A stretch of 64,000 nt of DNA from Hypericum androsaemum (GCA_963995505.1 OZ023198.1:6658558-6722557); one strand, 5' to 3'; shown: positions 44,616 through 55,932, numbered from the stretch's first letter. Translations and numbers: made by a program. The notes: generated from the sequence alone by a model not told the origin.

Positions 44616-44653
44616 TTCCCCTCCTCTTGAAATGGATTTGTCCTCAAATCCTT

Positions 44654-45520
44654 TCATACGTCATGCTTTTTCCAATTCATGATCATGCTTGAACAAGTCT
44701 TGGAACGTCTTGGTGGAACTTGATATCTTCCATCCCAACAAAATAGATACTTTGAACATAAGCAATCTGAAGTCCTCTCCAAATTAAAAACCAAAATCTT
44801 ACTTATTTGCACAAGCCTTTCTTTGAACTTCAAACTATTCCAGAAGTTGATCAACGATGAACCTCCAACATAATTAAACTTGTCCACACCTAAGAAGTCA
44901 ATATGTTCAACATGTAAATCAGGAGACATGTAAGATATGGGTTGGACATCTTCCTTGTCAACTAAAAAAACAAGTTCTTCTTGTTCACCATCAATAGCAG
45001 TTAAGCACTTCTTCATATGAACAACATCCTCCAAATCTGATTCATTGAACAAATCCCCCAAGTAAAGAAGTGACATGGCATGGTCATCAAAACATTGTCC
45101 ATCGAACAAGTCAATAGAATATTCACCAAATTCCTCCCATGTCAAAACCTCTTCTTCAACAATCACTTCAGGTGTAACCTCCAAATCGTCAGAACTACAT
45201 ACCTTCCCCTCAATGTCGTGCTTAGTGTTAATGGTGTTCTCCCTCTTTCCATTGACTTCTCCAATAAAATTAGCTCCTGAATTCTTCTCATCTTTGACCC
45301 TCATCCTCCTTTGTTGAATTTGTCTTCCGCTACAGACATTAGGAACATCATGTATCCTCTCTTGTTTGCACACTATCCGGTCCACCTTTTCGCTGAGCTT
45401 CTTGACCTCCGTTCTCATTATATGCCTCATCCCACTAAGAAGGGCATCCATAAACGTGTGTGGATCACCAACCAATGGTGCAACACCTTCAAAGGATCTT
45501 CTTAAGTAGTTATAAGACAT
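44654..45520 (-). CDS. Unrecognised MSYNY-type retroelement protein, inverted copy
   Basis: 288-aa ORF starting MSYNYLRRSFEGVAPLVGD, closely similar to the first about 285 residues of the family A protein at 23118. The conserved LTWEEFGEYSIDLFDG, MSLLYLGDLF and IDFLGVDKFNYVGGSSLINFW segments are all present. It stops at 44654 (MNWKKHDV) before the polypurine tract, so the GPITRARA tail is absent. No known domain is visible. The reading frame has survived inversion and is otherwise intact. It sits downstream of a purine-rich leader-like tract, as in the other copies. Confidence 0.7.
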   Translation of the reverse strand: MSYNYLRRSFEGVAPLVGDPHTFMDALLSGMRHIMRTEVKKLSEKVDRIVCKQERIHDVPNVCSGRQIQQRRMRVKDEKNSGANFIGEVNGKRENTINTKHDIEGKVCSSDDLEVTPEVIVEEEVLTWEEFGEYSIDLFDGQCFDDHAMSLLYLGDLFNESDLEDVVHMKKCLTAIDGEQEELVFLVDKEDVQPISYMSPDLHVEHIDFLGVDKFNYVGGSSLINFWNSLKFKERLVQISKILVFNLERTSDCLCSKYLFCWDGRYQVPPRRSKTCSSMIMNWKKHDV

Positions 45521-45547
45521 TCTTGCAGACTCTCTTTTTTTCTACTT

Positions 45548-46096
45548 TCAACTTTTTTTTTTCTCATCACTCTCTTTTTGTAACTTCAATTGATCTTCAC
45601 AAACTTGTGACGGTGTTAGGGGCACTAATGTGATTACTCGTCGATTGAGTGTGAACGAGTACTTGTTCGTGTAGCCATCATGCTTAACCTTCCTATCAAA
45701 TTGCCATGGCCTTCCAAGTAGTAGGTGACCAGCTTGCATCGGCACCACATCACACAGCACTTCATCTTCATATTTGCCAATTCGAAATGTCACTAGCACT
45801 TGCCCTTCCACGCGTACTTCTCCACTATCATTCAACCACTGTAGCTTGTAAGGTTTAGGGTGTGTCTTTGTGATCAACCCCAACTTTTCTACCATAGTGG
45901 TGCTTGCAACATTAGCACAGCTTCCTCCGTCAATAATGACACTACATACCTTGCCCTGCACATGACACCTTGTGTGGAAAATATTCTCTCGTTGTGCTAC
46001 GTCATCCCCTTCTTTTACTTTCAAGTTCAAAGCCCTTCTTGTCACCAAAGTGAGTGCTTCAGTAGCTTGGAATTCCTCTTTGGACAGGTCTTCCAA
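45548..46096 (-). pseudogene. Gypsy protease fragment fused upstream of the MSYNY ORF
   Basis: On the minus strand this encodes SLEDLSKEEFQATEALTLV through the aspartic protease ([36 protein letters not shown]) to a stop at 45548. It matches residues about 370-550 of the CRM-like polyprotein at the protein level but differs at many positions, so it came from a related but distinct autonomous element. It starts abruptly at the LTR2 border and ends in an A-rich tract (ESDEKKKS) where it runs into the leader of the MSYNY ORF. An open frame extends into antisense LTR2 up to 46165, but that part is not protease. Confidence 0.9.
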
Positions 46097-46836
46097 TGAT
46101 GTGAACACGTCCACTATGGAGCTACAAGACCCACAACCAGTTCGAGTTCCACTTGGACCAATCACAAGAGCAAGAGCAAAGACGCTTCAAGCTGAGCTCA
46201 ACGGATTAATTCAAGGGATTTGGACTACAACCAGTTCGTGTAAGCCCGTGGACGTCCATGCAAAGCCCATGCACGTGATTGGAGTTATTTTGGATGCCTA
46301 AAGGAGTAGAATCAAGATTCCTACTTTTTAGGAATAAGAGTTATCCAAACTTTTTATAACTTTTTAGGAATAAGAGTTATCCAATAGTGGATAATGATTG
46401 TATTTTTCAATTCTTAGGATAAACATTCGTTTTAGAACTAGTTTAAGTAGTATGATAAGTTTGGAGCTCTTCAGAACTTATCTTGTTGACTTGGGAGTCT
46501 ATCCAGGTCAGTTTTAACCTCTATATAAGGAGGGCCACGAATTCAATAAAGGACACATCTTTTGGCATAAGAAAATTCGTGAGTCTTTGATACTCTTGTT
46601 GTTCTTGCGGGCTGGATTGCTTAGCTAGGGCGTTTATACTTATCAAGCGGAATTCCCCATCTCCGTTTGTGGCGTATTCGATTTCATGATCAAGGTTCGC
46701 GTTCTCACCATTGCTACGGGTTAAAGTTAACCAACACTGAGGTTTGGTGCAAGGCGCAAAGCGACGGGTCAAGATCAACCATCATCCTAGAGTAGACGGT
46801 CCGAGTTGGTGCGAGTTCCTCACGGGATTCATATCA
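46097..46836 (+). repeat. LTR2 of composite (family A)
   Basis: 740-bp family A LTR, TGATGTGAACACG to GATTCATATCA, with CTATATAAGG as TATA box near 46522. It shares with LTR1 and LTR3 the TTCAAGGGATTTGG variant, which differs from the element at 22124. It serves as 5' LTR for the short internal region to its right. Confidence 0.95.
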
Positions 46837-47144
46837 TTTGGTATCAAGAGCTTAGGTTCTACTTTAGACCTTATATCTTTACATTTATTGTCTTTATTTG
46901 TTTGCTATTTCAGATTCGTGACTTTAATATTCTAAGTCGTGTATTCTGATCAAAAAAAAAAAAAGAAGTCAGAATTCAAGTAAGATTAGTAGAATCAGAA
47001 TTCAAGTAGGACTAGAAGTATTGGATAGTGCAATTTCGTGGAGCAAGAAGATAGAAGCGAAGGCAAGAACGAAAGCAAGAAGAAGAAAGAAGAGGACTCG
47101 GCAACTAAAGTGTGCGAAGGACAAGTTAATCTCTACTAGCTCTG

Positions 47145-47577
47145 CAAGAACCAACAAGAGTGTCACGAGAGGAAAAAGGCAAGAGTGGTGAGCACTATAG
47201 AGAGAAAAGAGCCAAATAGTGGAGTGTAAACACGAGTGAATTTGAGTACAAAAAACGTGGGCTTTGCTCTCTTGGTTCTTCGGAACTGTTCGAACACAGC
47301 GGAGGGATTCTGTTTGTTCACCTTCGACTTATCAAGCGGATCTACATCACCATTTGTGGCGTCTTCATCAAATCAAGGTTCTTGTTTCCCTACAGCTGCG
47401 GGTCGAGGTTGTTCATACGGAGGTTCTTGCAAAGGTGCAAACAACGGGTCGAGATTTCTATCAATCTGAACGTAGATAGATCCGGCTTTTGCGTGGATCC
47501 GTAACGAGATTCGTATCAGTTGGTACTCCACAAGAACCAACAAGAGTGTCACGAGAGGAAAAAGGCAAGAGTGGTGA
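47145..47577 (+). repeat. 47-bp direct repeat flanking a foreign LTR end
   Basis: CAAGAACCAACAAGAGTGTC... occurs identically at 47145-47191 and 47531-47577. A related sequence (CACGAGAGGAAAAAGGCAAG) is in the CRM-like leader at 30471. The two copies bracket the family D-like U5 piece, as expected if a template switch out and back reused the same region. Confidence 0.9.
47250..47518 (+). repeat. Partial family D-type LTR (U5 end)
   Basis: 269 bp similar to the right part of the family D LTR read on its own strand (compare the complement of 55933-56221), from AAAACGTGGGCTTTGCTCTC to GAGATTCGTATCA. The next bases, GTTGGTA, look like the first bases of a primer site. Somewhat diverged from the D copies in this window, so it comes from a relative. 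Confidence 0.85.
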
Positions 47578-47613
47578 AGATTTGAGGGCAAATCCTTTAC
47601 AAGAGGGGGGGAA

Positions 47614-48353
47614 TGATGTGAACACGTCCACTATGGAGCTACAAGACCCACAACCAGTTCGAGTTCCACTTGGACCAATCACAAGAGCAAGAGCAAAGAC
47701 GCTTCAAGCTGAGCTCAACAGATTCATTCAAGGGATTTGGACTACAACCAGTTCGTGTAAGCCCGTGGACGTCCATGCAAAGCCCATGCACGTGATTGGA
47801 GTTATTTTGGATGCCTAAAGGAGTAGAACCAAGATTCCTACTTTTTAGGAATAAGAGTTATCCAAACTTTTTATAACTTTTTAGGAATAAGAGTTATCCA
47901 ATAGTGGATAATGATTGTATTTTTCAATTCTTAGGATAAACATTCGTTTTAGAACTAGTTTAAGTAGTATGATAAGTTTGGAGCTCTTCAGAACTTATCA
48001 TGTTGACTTTGGAGTCTATCCAGGTCAGTTTTAACCTCTATATAAGGAGGGCCACAAATTCAATAAAGGACACATCTTTTGGCATAAGAAAATTCGTGAG
48101 TCTTTGATACTCTTGTTGTTCTTGCGGGCTGGATTGCTTAGCTAGGGCGTTTATACTTATCAAGCGGAATTCCCCATCTCCGTTTGTGGCGTATTCGATT
48201 TCAAGATCAAGGTTTGCGTTCTCACCATTGCTACGGGTTAAAGTTAACCAACACTGAGGTTCGGTGCAAGGCGCAAAGCGACGGGTCAAGATCAACCATC
48301 ATCCTAGAGTAGACGGTCCGTGTTGGTGCGAGTTCCTCACGGGATTCATATCA
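47614..48353 (+). repeat. LTR3 of composite (family A)
   Basis: 740 bp, preceded by a polypurine tract (AAGAGGGGGGGAA) and followed by TTTTC (48354-48358), the right target-site duplication of the composite. Nearly identical to LTR2. Confidence 0.95.
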
Positions 48354-49595
48354 TTTTCCTTGTCTTTTTCTTGCCTTTTCTTTCTGTTTCTTGCCTTTTC
48401 ATTACCTTATCTAGCCTTTTCTTACCTTATCCTGCCTTTTCTTATCTTTACTTACCTTTTCTTGCCTTTTCTTACTCTTTTCTTTCCTGAACTTGCCTTT
48501 TCTTCCCTTATCTTGCCTTATCTTTCCTTTTCTTTCCTTTTTTTTCCTTTTCGTGCCATTTTTTTTGCTTTTTCTTACCTTATCTTGCCATTTCTTGCCT
48601 TATCTTGCCATTTCCTTGCCTTTTCTTTCCTTTTCTTCCCTTATCTTGCCTTTTCTTGCCTTATCTTGACTTTTCCTTGCCTTTTCTTTCCTTTTCTTGC
48701 CTTATCTTACCTAATCTTGCCTTTTCATTCCTTTTCCTTGCCTTTCCTTGCCTTACCTTTCCTTTTCTTGCATTTCTATTCCTTTTTCTTGCCTTATCTT
48801 TCCTTTTCTTACCTTTTCATTCCTTTTCCTTTCCTTTTCTTGCCTTTTCTTGACTTTTCCTATTCTTTTCTTGACTTTTCTTTCCTTATCTTTCATTTTC
48901 TTGCCTTTTCTTGCCTTATCTTCCTTTTCTTGCCTCATCTTTCCTTTTCTTGCCTTACCTTCCCTTTTCTTGCCTTTTCTTGCCTTTTCTTGCCTTTCTA
49001 TTCCTTATATTGCCTTTTCTTACCTTATCTTGCCTTTTCTTGCCTTTTCATGCCTTTCCTTATCTTTTCTTGCATTTCCTTACCATTTCTTTCTTTTTCT
49101 TGCCTTTTTCTTTACCTTTTCTTCCCTTTTCATGCCTCTTCTTACCTTTTCTTGCCTTTTCATGCATTTTGCATGCCTTTTCTTGGCTTTTCTTGCCTTT
49201 TCCTGGCCATTCCCTGCCTTTGCTTGCCTTATCTTGCCTTTTTCTTGCCTTATCTTGCCTTTTCCTTACATTTTCTTGCCTTATCTTGCCTTTTCTTGCC
49301 TTAACTTTCCTTTTCTTACCTTATCTTTCCTTTTCTTGTATGTGCTTGCCTTATATTTCCTTTTCTTTCCTTTCCTTGCATGTTCTTGCCTTTTCATGGC
49401 TTTTCTTGCCTTTTCCTTGCCTTTTCATGCCTTTTCCTTGCCTTTTCTTGCCTGATCTTGCCTTTTCTTGCCTTATGTTTCCTTTTCTTTCCTTTTCTTG
49501 CATTTTCTTGCATTTTCTTCACTTTTTTTGTCGTATCTTGCCTAATCTTGCCTTTTCTCTCCTTTTCATGCATTTTCCATGCTTTTTCTTGCCTT

Positions 49596-49681
49596 GTTTC
49601 CAGCCATGAGTGAAATATGCAATAAGTGCTCTTGGATGGGCTGGACCATTCCATCAAATTTTTGATAAAGGGCCCAATACC
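49596..49681 (+). repeat. 86-bp non-decamer island, copy 3 of 6
   Basis: Same island as at 28451 with variants GAGTGAAATATGCAATAAG and TTGGATGGGC. Same flanking decamer variants. Confidence 0.9.
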
Positions 49682-51437
49682 TTTTCCTTGCCCTTTCTTT
49701 CTTTTTCTTGCCTTTTCATGTCATATCTTTGCTTTACCTACATTTTCATGCATTTTCCATGCCTTTTATTGCATTTTTCTTTCATTTTCTTGCCTTGTCT
49801 TGCCTTATCTTTCTTTTTCTATCCTTTTCTTGCCTGTTCTTTCCTTGTCTTGCCTTTTCTAACCTTTTTTTCCCTTTTCTTTCCTTTTCTTGCATGTTCT
49901 TGCCTTATCCTTCCTTTTCTTGCATGTTCTTGCCCTATCTTGCCTTTTTATGCCTTTTTTTTCCTTATCTTGCCTTTTCCTTGCCTTTTTTGCTTTATCT
50001 TGCCTTTGTTTGCCTTTTCTTGCCTTATCTTTCCTTTTCTTTCCCTTTCTCGCCTTTTCTTGCATTTTCTTGCCTTATCTTTCCTTTTCTTGCCTTTTCC
50101 TTGCTATTTCTTGCCTTTTCTTGCTGTATCTTTCCTTTTCTTTACTTTTCTTGCATTTTCTTGCATTTTCCTTGCCTTTTCAATGCCTTATCTTTCCTTT
50201 CCTTCCCTTTTCTTGCCTTTTCTTTCTGTTGCTTGCATTTTCATTACCTTATCTAGCCTTTTCTTACCTTATCTTGCCTTTTCTTATCTTTTCTTACCTT
50301 TTTCTTTCCTTTTCGCACCTTTTCTTGCCTTTTCCTTCCCTTTTCTTGCTTGAACTTGCCTTTTCTTCCCTTATCTTGCCTTATCTTTCCTTTTTTTCCT
50401 TTTTTTTCCTTTTCGTGCCATTTTTTTGCTTTTTCTTACCTTATCTTGCCTTTTCTTGCCTTATCTTGCCATTTCCTTGCCTTTTCTTGCCTTATCTTGA
50501 CTTTTCCTTGCCTTTTCTTTCCTTTTCTTGCCTTATCTTACCTAATCTTGCCTTTTCATTCCTTTTCCTCGCCTTTCCTTGCCTTACCTTTCCTTTTCTT
50601 GCATTTGTACTCCTTTTTCTTGCCTTATCTTTGCTTTTCTTACCTTTTCATTCCTTTTCCTTTCCTTTTCTTGCCTTTTCTTTACTTTTCTTGACTTTTC
50701 CTATTATTTTCTTGACTTTTCTTTCCTTATCTTTCCTTTTCTTGCCTCATCTTTCCTTTTCTTGCCTCATCTTTCCTTTTCTTGCCTTTCCTTCCCTTTT
50801 CTTGCCTTTTCTTGCCTTATCTTGCCTTTCTATTCCTTATATTACCTTTTCTTACCTTATCTTGCCTTTTCATGCCTTTCCTTGTCTTTTCTTGCATTTC
50901 CTTACCTCTTCTTTCCTTTTCTTGCCTTTTTCTTTGCCTTTTCTTCTCTTTTCATGCCTTTTCTTTTCTTTTCTTATCTTTTCATGCATTTTGCATGCCA
51001 TTTCTTGGCTTTTCCTTCCTTTTCCTGGCCATTCCCTGCCTTTTCTTGCCTTATCTTGCCTTTTCTTACCTTAACTTTCCTTTTCTTGCCTTATTTTGTC
51101 TTTTCTTGCCTTATCTTTCCGTTTCTTTCCTGTTCTTGTATGTTCTTGCCTTATATTTCCTTTTCTTTCCTTTTCTTGCATGTTCTTGCCTTTTCATGGC
51201 TTTTCTTGCCATTTTCTTTCCTTTTTTTGCCTTTTCCTTGCCTTTTCTTGCCTTTTTCTTGCCTTTTTCATGCCTTTTCATGCCTTTCCTTTCCTTTTCC
51301 TTGCCTTTTCTTGCCTTATCTTTCCTTTTCTTTCCTTTTCTTGCCTTTTCTTACATTTTCTTCACTTTTTTTGTCGTATCTTGCCTAATTTTGCCTTTTC
51401 TCTCCTTTTCATGCATTTTCCATACTTTTTCTTGCCG

Positions 51438-51523
51438 TGTTTCCAGCCATGAGTGGAATATGACATAAGTGCTCTTGGGTGGGCTGGACCATTATATCAA
51501 ATTTTTGATAAAGGGCCCAATAC
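51438..51523 (+). repeat. 86-bp non-decamer island, copy 4 of 6
   Basis: Same island, with CCATTATATC in place of CCATTCCATC. Confidence 0.9.
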
Positions 51524-52061
51524 CTTTTCCTTGCCCTTTGTTTCCTTTTCTTGTCTTTTCATGCCATATCTTTGCTTTTTCTACATTTTCATACATTTTC
51601 CATGCCTTTTTTTGCATTTTTCTTTCCATTTCTTGCCTTGTCTTGCCTTTTCCTTGCCTTTTCTTGTCTAATCTTGCCTTTTCTTGCCTTATCTTTCTTT
51701 TTCTTTCCTTTTCTTGCATGTTCTTGCCTTATCCTTCCTTTTCTTGCATGTTCTTGCCCGATCTTGCCTTTTCATGCCTTTTTTTCACTTATCTTGCCTT
51801 TTCCTTGCCTTTTTTTGCCTTATCTTCCCTTATCTTGTCTTTTCTTGCCTTATCTTTCTGTTTCTTTCCTTTTCTTGTATGTTCTTGCCTTATATTTCCT
51901 TTTCTTTCCTTTCCTTGCCTTTTCTTGCCTTTTCTTTCCTTTTCTTTCCTTTTCTTGCCTTTTCTTGCCTTATCTTGCATTTTCTTCACTTTTTTTGTCG
52001 TCTCTTGCTTAATCTTGCCTTTTCTCTCCTTTTCATGCATTTTCCATGCTTTTTCTTGCCT

Positions 52062-52147
52062 TGTTTCCAGCCATGAGTGGAATATGACATAATTGCTCTT
52101 GGGTGGGCTGGACCATTCCAACAAATTTTTGATAAAGGGCACAATAC
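52062..52147 (+). repeat. 86-bp non-decamer island, copy 5 of 6
   Basis: Same island, with ATAATTGCTC, CCAACAAAT and GGGCACAATACC variants. It lies only 0.62 kb after copy 4, so a segment between them was lost or a shorter unit was amplified. Confidence 0.9.
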
Positions 52148-53962
52148 CTTTTCCTTGCCCTTTCTTTCCTTTTCTTGCCTTTTCATGCCATATCTTTGCT
52201 TTTCCTACATTTTCATGCATTTTCCATGCCTTTTCTTGCATTTTTCTTTCCTTTTCTTGCCTTGTCTTACCTTTTCCTTACCTTTTCTTGCCTTATCTTG
52301 CCTTTTCTTGCCTTATCTTTCCTTTGCTTTCCTTTTCTTGCATGTTGTTGCCTTATCCTTCCTTTTCTTGCATGTTCTTGCCCTATCTTGCCTTTTCATG
52401 CCTTTTCCTTGCCTTTTCTTGCCTTATCTTTCCCTTTCTTGCATTTTCATTACATTTTCTTGCCTTATCTTTCCTTTTCTTGCCTTTTCCTTGCTATCTT
52501 GCCTTTTCTTGCCGTATCTTTTCTTTTCTTTACTTTTCTTGCCTTTTCTTGCCTTTTCTTACCTTTTCTTGCCTTTTCCTTGCCTTTTCCATGCCTTATC
52601 TTTCCTTTCCTTGCCTTTTCTTGCCTTTTCCTTATCTTTTTCTTGCCTTTTCTTTCTGTTTCTTGCCTTTTCTTGCCTTTTCATTACCTTATCTAGCCTT
52701 TTCTTACCTTATCTTGCCTTTTCTTATCTTTTCTTTCCTTTTCGCACCTTTTCTTGCCTTTTCCTTCCATTTTCTTGCCTGAACTTGCCTTTTCTTCCCT
52801 TATCTTGCCTTATCTTTCCTTTTTCCCTTTTTTTCCTTTTCGTGCCATTTTTTTGCTTTTTCTTACCTTATCTTGCCTTTTCTTGCCTTATCTTGCCATT
52901 TCCTTGCCTTTTCTTTCCTTTTCTTCCCTTATCTTGCCTTTTCTTGCCTTATCTTGACTTTTCCTTTCCTTTTCTTTCCTTTTCTTGCCTTATCTTACCT
53001 AATCTTGCCTTTTCATTCCTTTTCGTTGCCTTTTCTTGCCTTACCTTTCCTTTTCTTGCATTTTTATTCCTTTTTCTTGCCTTATCTTTCCTTTTCATTC
53101 CTTTTCCTTTCCTTTTCTTGCATTTCTATTCCTTTTTCTTCCCTTATCTTTCCTTTTCTTACCTTTTCATTCCTTTTCCTTTGCTTTTCTTGCCTTTTCT
53201 TTCCTTTTCTTGACTTTTCCTATTCTTTTCTTGACTTTTCTTTCCTTATCTTTACTTTTCTTGCCATTTCTTTCCTTATCTTCCTTTTCTTGCCTCATCT
53301 TTCCTTTCCTTGCCTTTCCTTCCCTTTTCTTGCCTTTTCTTGCCTTATCTTGCCTTTCTATTCCTTATATTGCCTTTTCTTACCTTATCTTGCCTTTTCT
53401 TGCCTTTTCATGCCTTTCCTTGTCTTTTCTTGCATTTCCTTGCTTTTTCTTTCCTTTTCTTGCCTTTTAATTTGCCTTTTCTTCCCTTTTCATGCCTTTT
53501 CTTTCCTTTTCTTGCCTTTTCATGCATTTTGCATGCTTTTTCTTGGCTTTTCTTGCCTTTTCCTGGCGATTTCCTGCCTTATCTTGCCTTTTCCTTACAT
53601 TTTCTTGCCTTATCTTGCGGTTTCTTGCCTTAACTTTCCTTTTCTTGCCTTATCTTGTCTTTTCTTGCCTTATCTTTCCGTTTCTTTCCTTTTCTTGTAT
53701 GTTCTTGCCTTATATTTCCTTTTCTTTCCTTTTCTTGCATGTTCTTGCCTTTTCATGGCTTTTCTTGCCATTTTCTTTCCTTTTTTGCCTTTTTCTTGCC
53801 TTTTCTTACCTGATCTTGCCTTTTCTTGCCTTATCTTGCCTTTTCTTTCCTTTTCTTCCCTTTTCTTGCCTTATGTTGCATTTTCTTCACTTTTTTTGTC
53901 GTATCTTTCCTAATCTTGCCTTTTCTCTCCTTTTCTTGCATTTTCCATACTTTTTCTTGCCT

Positions 53963-54047
53963 TGTTTCCAGCCATGAGTGGAATATGACATAAGTGCTCT
54001 TGGGTGGGTTGGACCATTCCATCAATTTCTGATAAAGGGCCCAATAC
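53963..54047 (+). repeat. 86-bp non-decamer island, copy 6 of 6
   Basis: Same island, one base shorter, with GGGTTGGACC and ATCAATTTCTGAT variants. Confidence 0.9.
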
Positions 54048-55932
54048 CTTTTCCTTGCCCTTTCTTTCCTTTTCTTGCATTTTCATGCCATATCTTTGCT
54101 TTTCCTGCCTTTTCATGCATTTTTCATGCCTTTTCTTGCATTTTCCTGCCTTTTCTTGCATTTTTCTTGCCTTTTCCTTGCCTTTTCTTGCCTTATCTTG
54201 CCTTTTCTTGCCCTATCTTTCTTTTTCTTTCCTTTTCTTGCCTTTTCTTTCCTTGTCTTGCATTTTCTTTCTTTTTCTTTCCTTTTCTTGCATGTTCTTG
54301 CCTTATCCTTCCTTTTCTTGCATGTTCTTGCCCTATCTTGCCTTTTCATGCCTTTTCTTTCCTTATCTTACCTTTTCCTTGCCTTTTCTTGACTTTTCTT
54401 GCCTTATCTTGCCTTTTTTGCCTCATCTTTCATTTTCTTTCCTTTTCATGCCTTTTCTAGCCTCTTCTTTCCTTTTCTTGCCCTTCATGCCTTTTCCTTG
54501 CCTTTTTTTTCCTTATCTTGCATTTTCTTTGACTTTCCTTGCCTTTTCTTATCTTTTCTTGCCTTATCTTACATTTTCTTGCCTTTTCCTTGCCCTTTCT
54601 TTTCTTTTTTTGCCTTTTCTCGCCTTATCTTTCCTTTTCTTACCTTTTCCTGCATTTTTCATGCCTTTTCTTTTCTTATTTTGCCTTTTCCTTGCCTTTT
54701 CCTGCCTTATCATTCCTTTTCTTTTCTTTTCTTGCATATTCTTGCCTTATCTTGCCTTTTCATACCTTTTCTCACTTTATCTTGCCTTTTCCTTGCCTTT
54801 TCTTGCCTTTTCTTGCCTTTTTCTTGCCTTTTTTGCTTTTTCATGCCTTTTCCATGCCTTTTCTTTGCTTTTCTTGCTTTTTCTTACCTTTTCCTTCCCT
54901 TTTCTTGTCTGATTTTGCCTTTTCTTGCCTTACCTTTCCTTTTCTTTCCTTTTCTTGCCTTTTCTTGCCTTATCTTTCCTTTTCTTGACTTTTCTTACAT
55001 TTTCTCACCTTTTCTTTCCTTTTCTCGCCTTTTCTCGCCTTATCTTGCCTTTTCGTGCCTAATCATTCCTTTTCTTGCCTTTTCTTGCCTTATCTTGCCT
55101 TTTCTCACCTTGTTTCCTTATCTTGCCTTTTCTTGCCTTATCTTGCCTTTTTCTACCCTTTTCTTTCCTTTTCTTGCCTTATCATACCTTATCTTGCCTT
55201 TTCTTGCCTTTTCATTCCTTTTCCTTGCCTTTCCTTGCATTACCTTTCCTTTTCTTGCCTATTTAATCCTTTTTTTGCCTTTTCTTGCCTTTTCATTCCT
55301 TTTCCTTGCCTTTTCTTGCATTACCTTTCCTTTTCTTGCCTATTTAATCCTTTTTCTTGCCTTTTCTTACCTTATCCTTCCTTTTCTTACCTTTTCCTTT
55401 CCTATTCTTTTATTTCCTTTTCTTTCCTTTCCTTGACTTTTCTTGCCTTTTCTTTACTTTTCTTTCCTTTTCTTGCCTTATCTTGCCTTATCTTCCCTTA
55501 TCTTTCCTTTTCTTGCATGTTCTTGCCTTATCTTTCATTTTCTTGCACGTTTTTGCCTTATCTTGCCTTTTCATGCCTTTTCTTGCCTTATCTTTCCTTT
55601 TTATTGCCTTTTCTTGCCTTATCTTGTCTTTTCTTGCCTTATCTTTCCTTTTCTTGCCTTATCTTGTCATTTCCTTGCCTTTTCATACCTTATCATGCAT
55701 TTTCTTGCATGTTTCTTGCCCTTTCTTTCCTTTTCTTGCCTTTTCATGCCTTTTCTTGCCTTTTCATGCATTTTCCTTGCCTTTTCTTGCCTTTTTCTTG
55801 CCTTTTCATTCCTTTTCTTGCCTTATCTTTGCCTGTTCCTTGCCATTTCTTTCATTTTCTTGCCTTATCTTGCCTTATCTTGCCTTTTCTTCCCTTTTCA
55901 TTCCTTTTCCTTGCATTTTCTTGCCTTACCTT

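Larger units (their letters stand above)
44616..46096 (-). mobile_element. Inverted internal segment of the composite
   Basis: 1,481 bp in reverse orientation relative to the three LTRs. On the minus strand it reads: gag-pol protease fragment, A-rich tract, MSYNY-type ORF, polypurine tract (44616-44630). The tract then meets TGATATGAATCCCG, which is the inverted U5 end of LTR1 rather than a U3 start. The family D LTR starts TGATATGAATATG, so a 10-bp shared TGATATGAAT could have guided the switch. Confidence 0.88.
46837..47613 (+). other. Non-coding internal region between LTR2 and LTR3
   Basis: 777 bp with no credible ORF. It begins with a primer-site variant TGGTATCAAGAGC (46839-46851, one extra base). 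A leader-like purine-rich stretch follows. Next come a 47-bp sequence at 47145-47191, a partial family D-type LTR end (47250-47518), a second identical copy of the 47 bp (47531-47577), and a polypurine tract (about 47600-47613). It is a patchwork rather than a simple deletion derivative. Confidence 0.85.
38258..48353 (+). mobile_element. Composite three-LTR family A insertion
   Basis: One insertion flanked by TTTTC (38253-38257 and 48354-48358). Order: LTR1 (38258-38757 plus 44376-44615, split by a nested element), an inverted internal segment (44616-46096), LTR2 (46097-46836), a non-coding internal segment (46837-47613) and LTR3 (47614-48353). All three LTRs are 740 bp and in the same direction. 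The collapsed site matches intact array strings at about 36209-36260 and 52600-52670, which supports a single integration event. The inverted segment carries a protease fragment and a MSYNY-type ORF reading leftwards. Aberrant reverse transcription with strand switching would explain it. Post-insertion rearrangement is the alternative. Confidence 0.88.
48354..55932 (+). repeat. Decamer satellite array, block 5
   Basis: Same decamer array and orientation. Higher-order markers CTATTCCTTATATTGCC or TATATTACC lie at 48998, 50830 and 53358, and 86-bp islands at 49596, 51438, 52062 and 53963. Two island intervals are close to 1.85-1.9 kb, and one short interval is 0.62 kb. No gene is visible. Confidence 0.96.

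Noticed and set aside
46097..48353. A separate complete element formed by LTR2 and LTR3
   Set aside because: It has LTRs, a primer site and a polypurine tract, but the bases before LTR2 (TCCAA) do not match those after LTR3 (TTTTC). The duplication pairs LTR1 with LTR3, so it is part of the composite.
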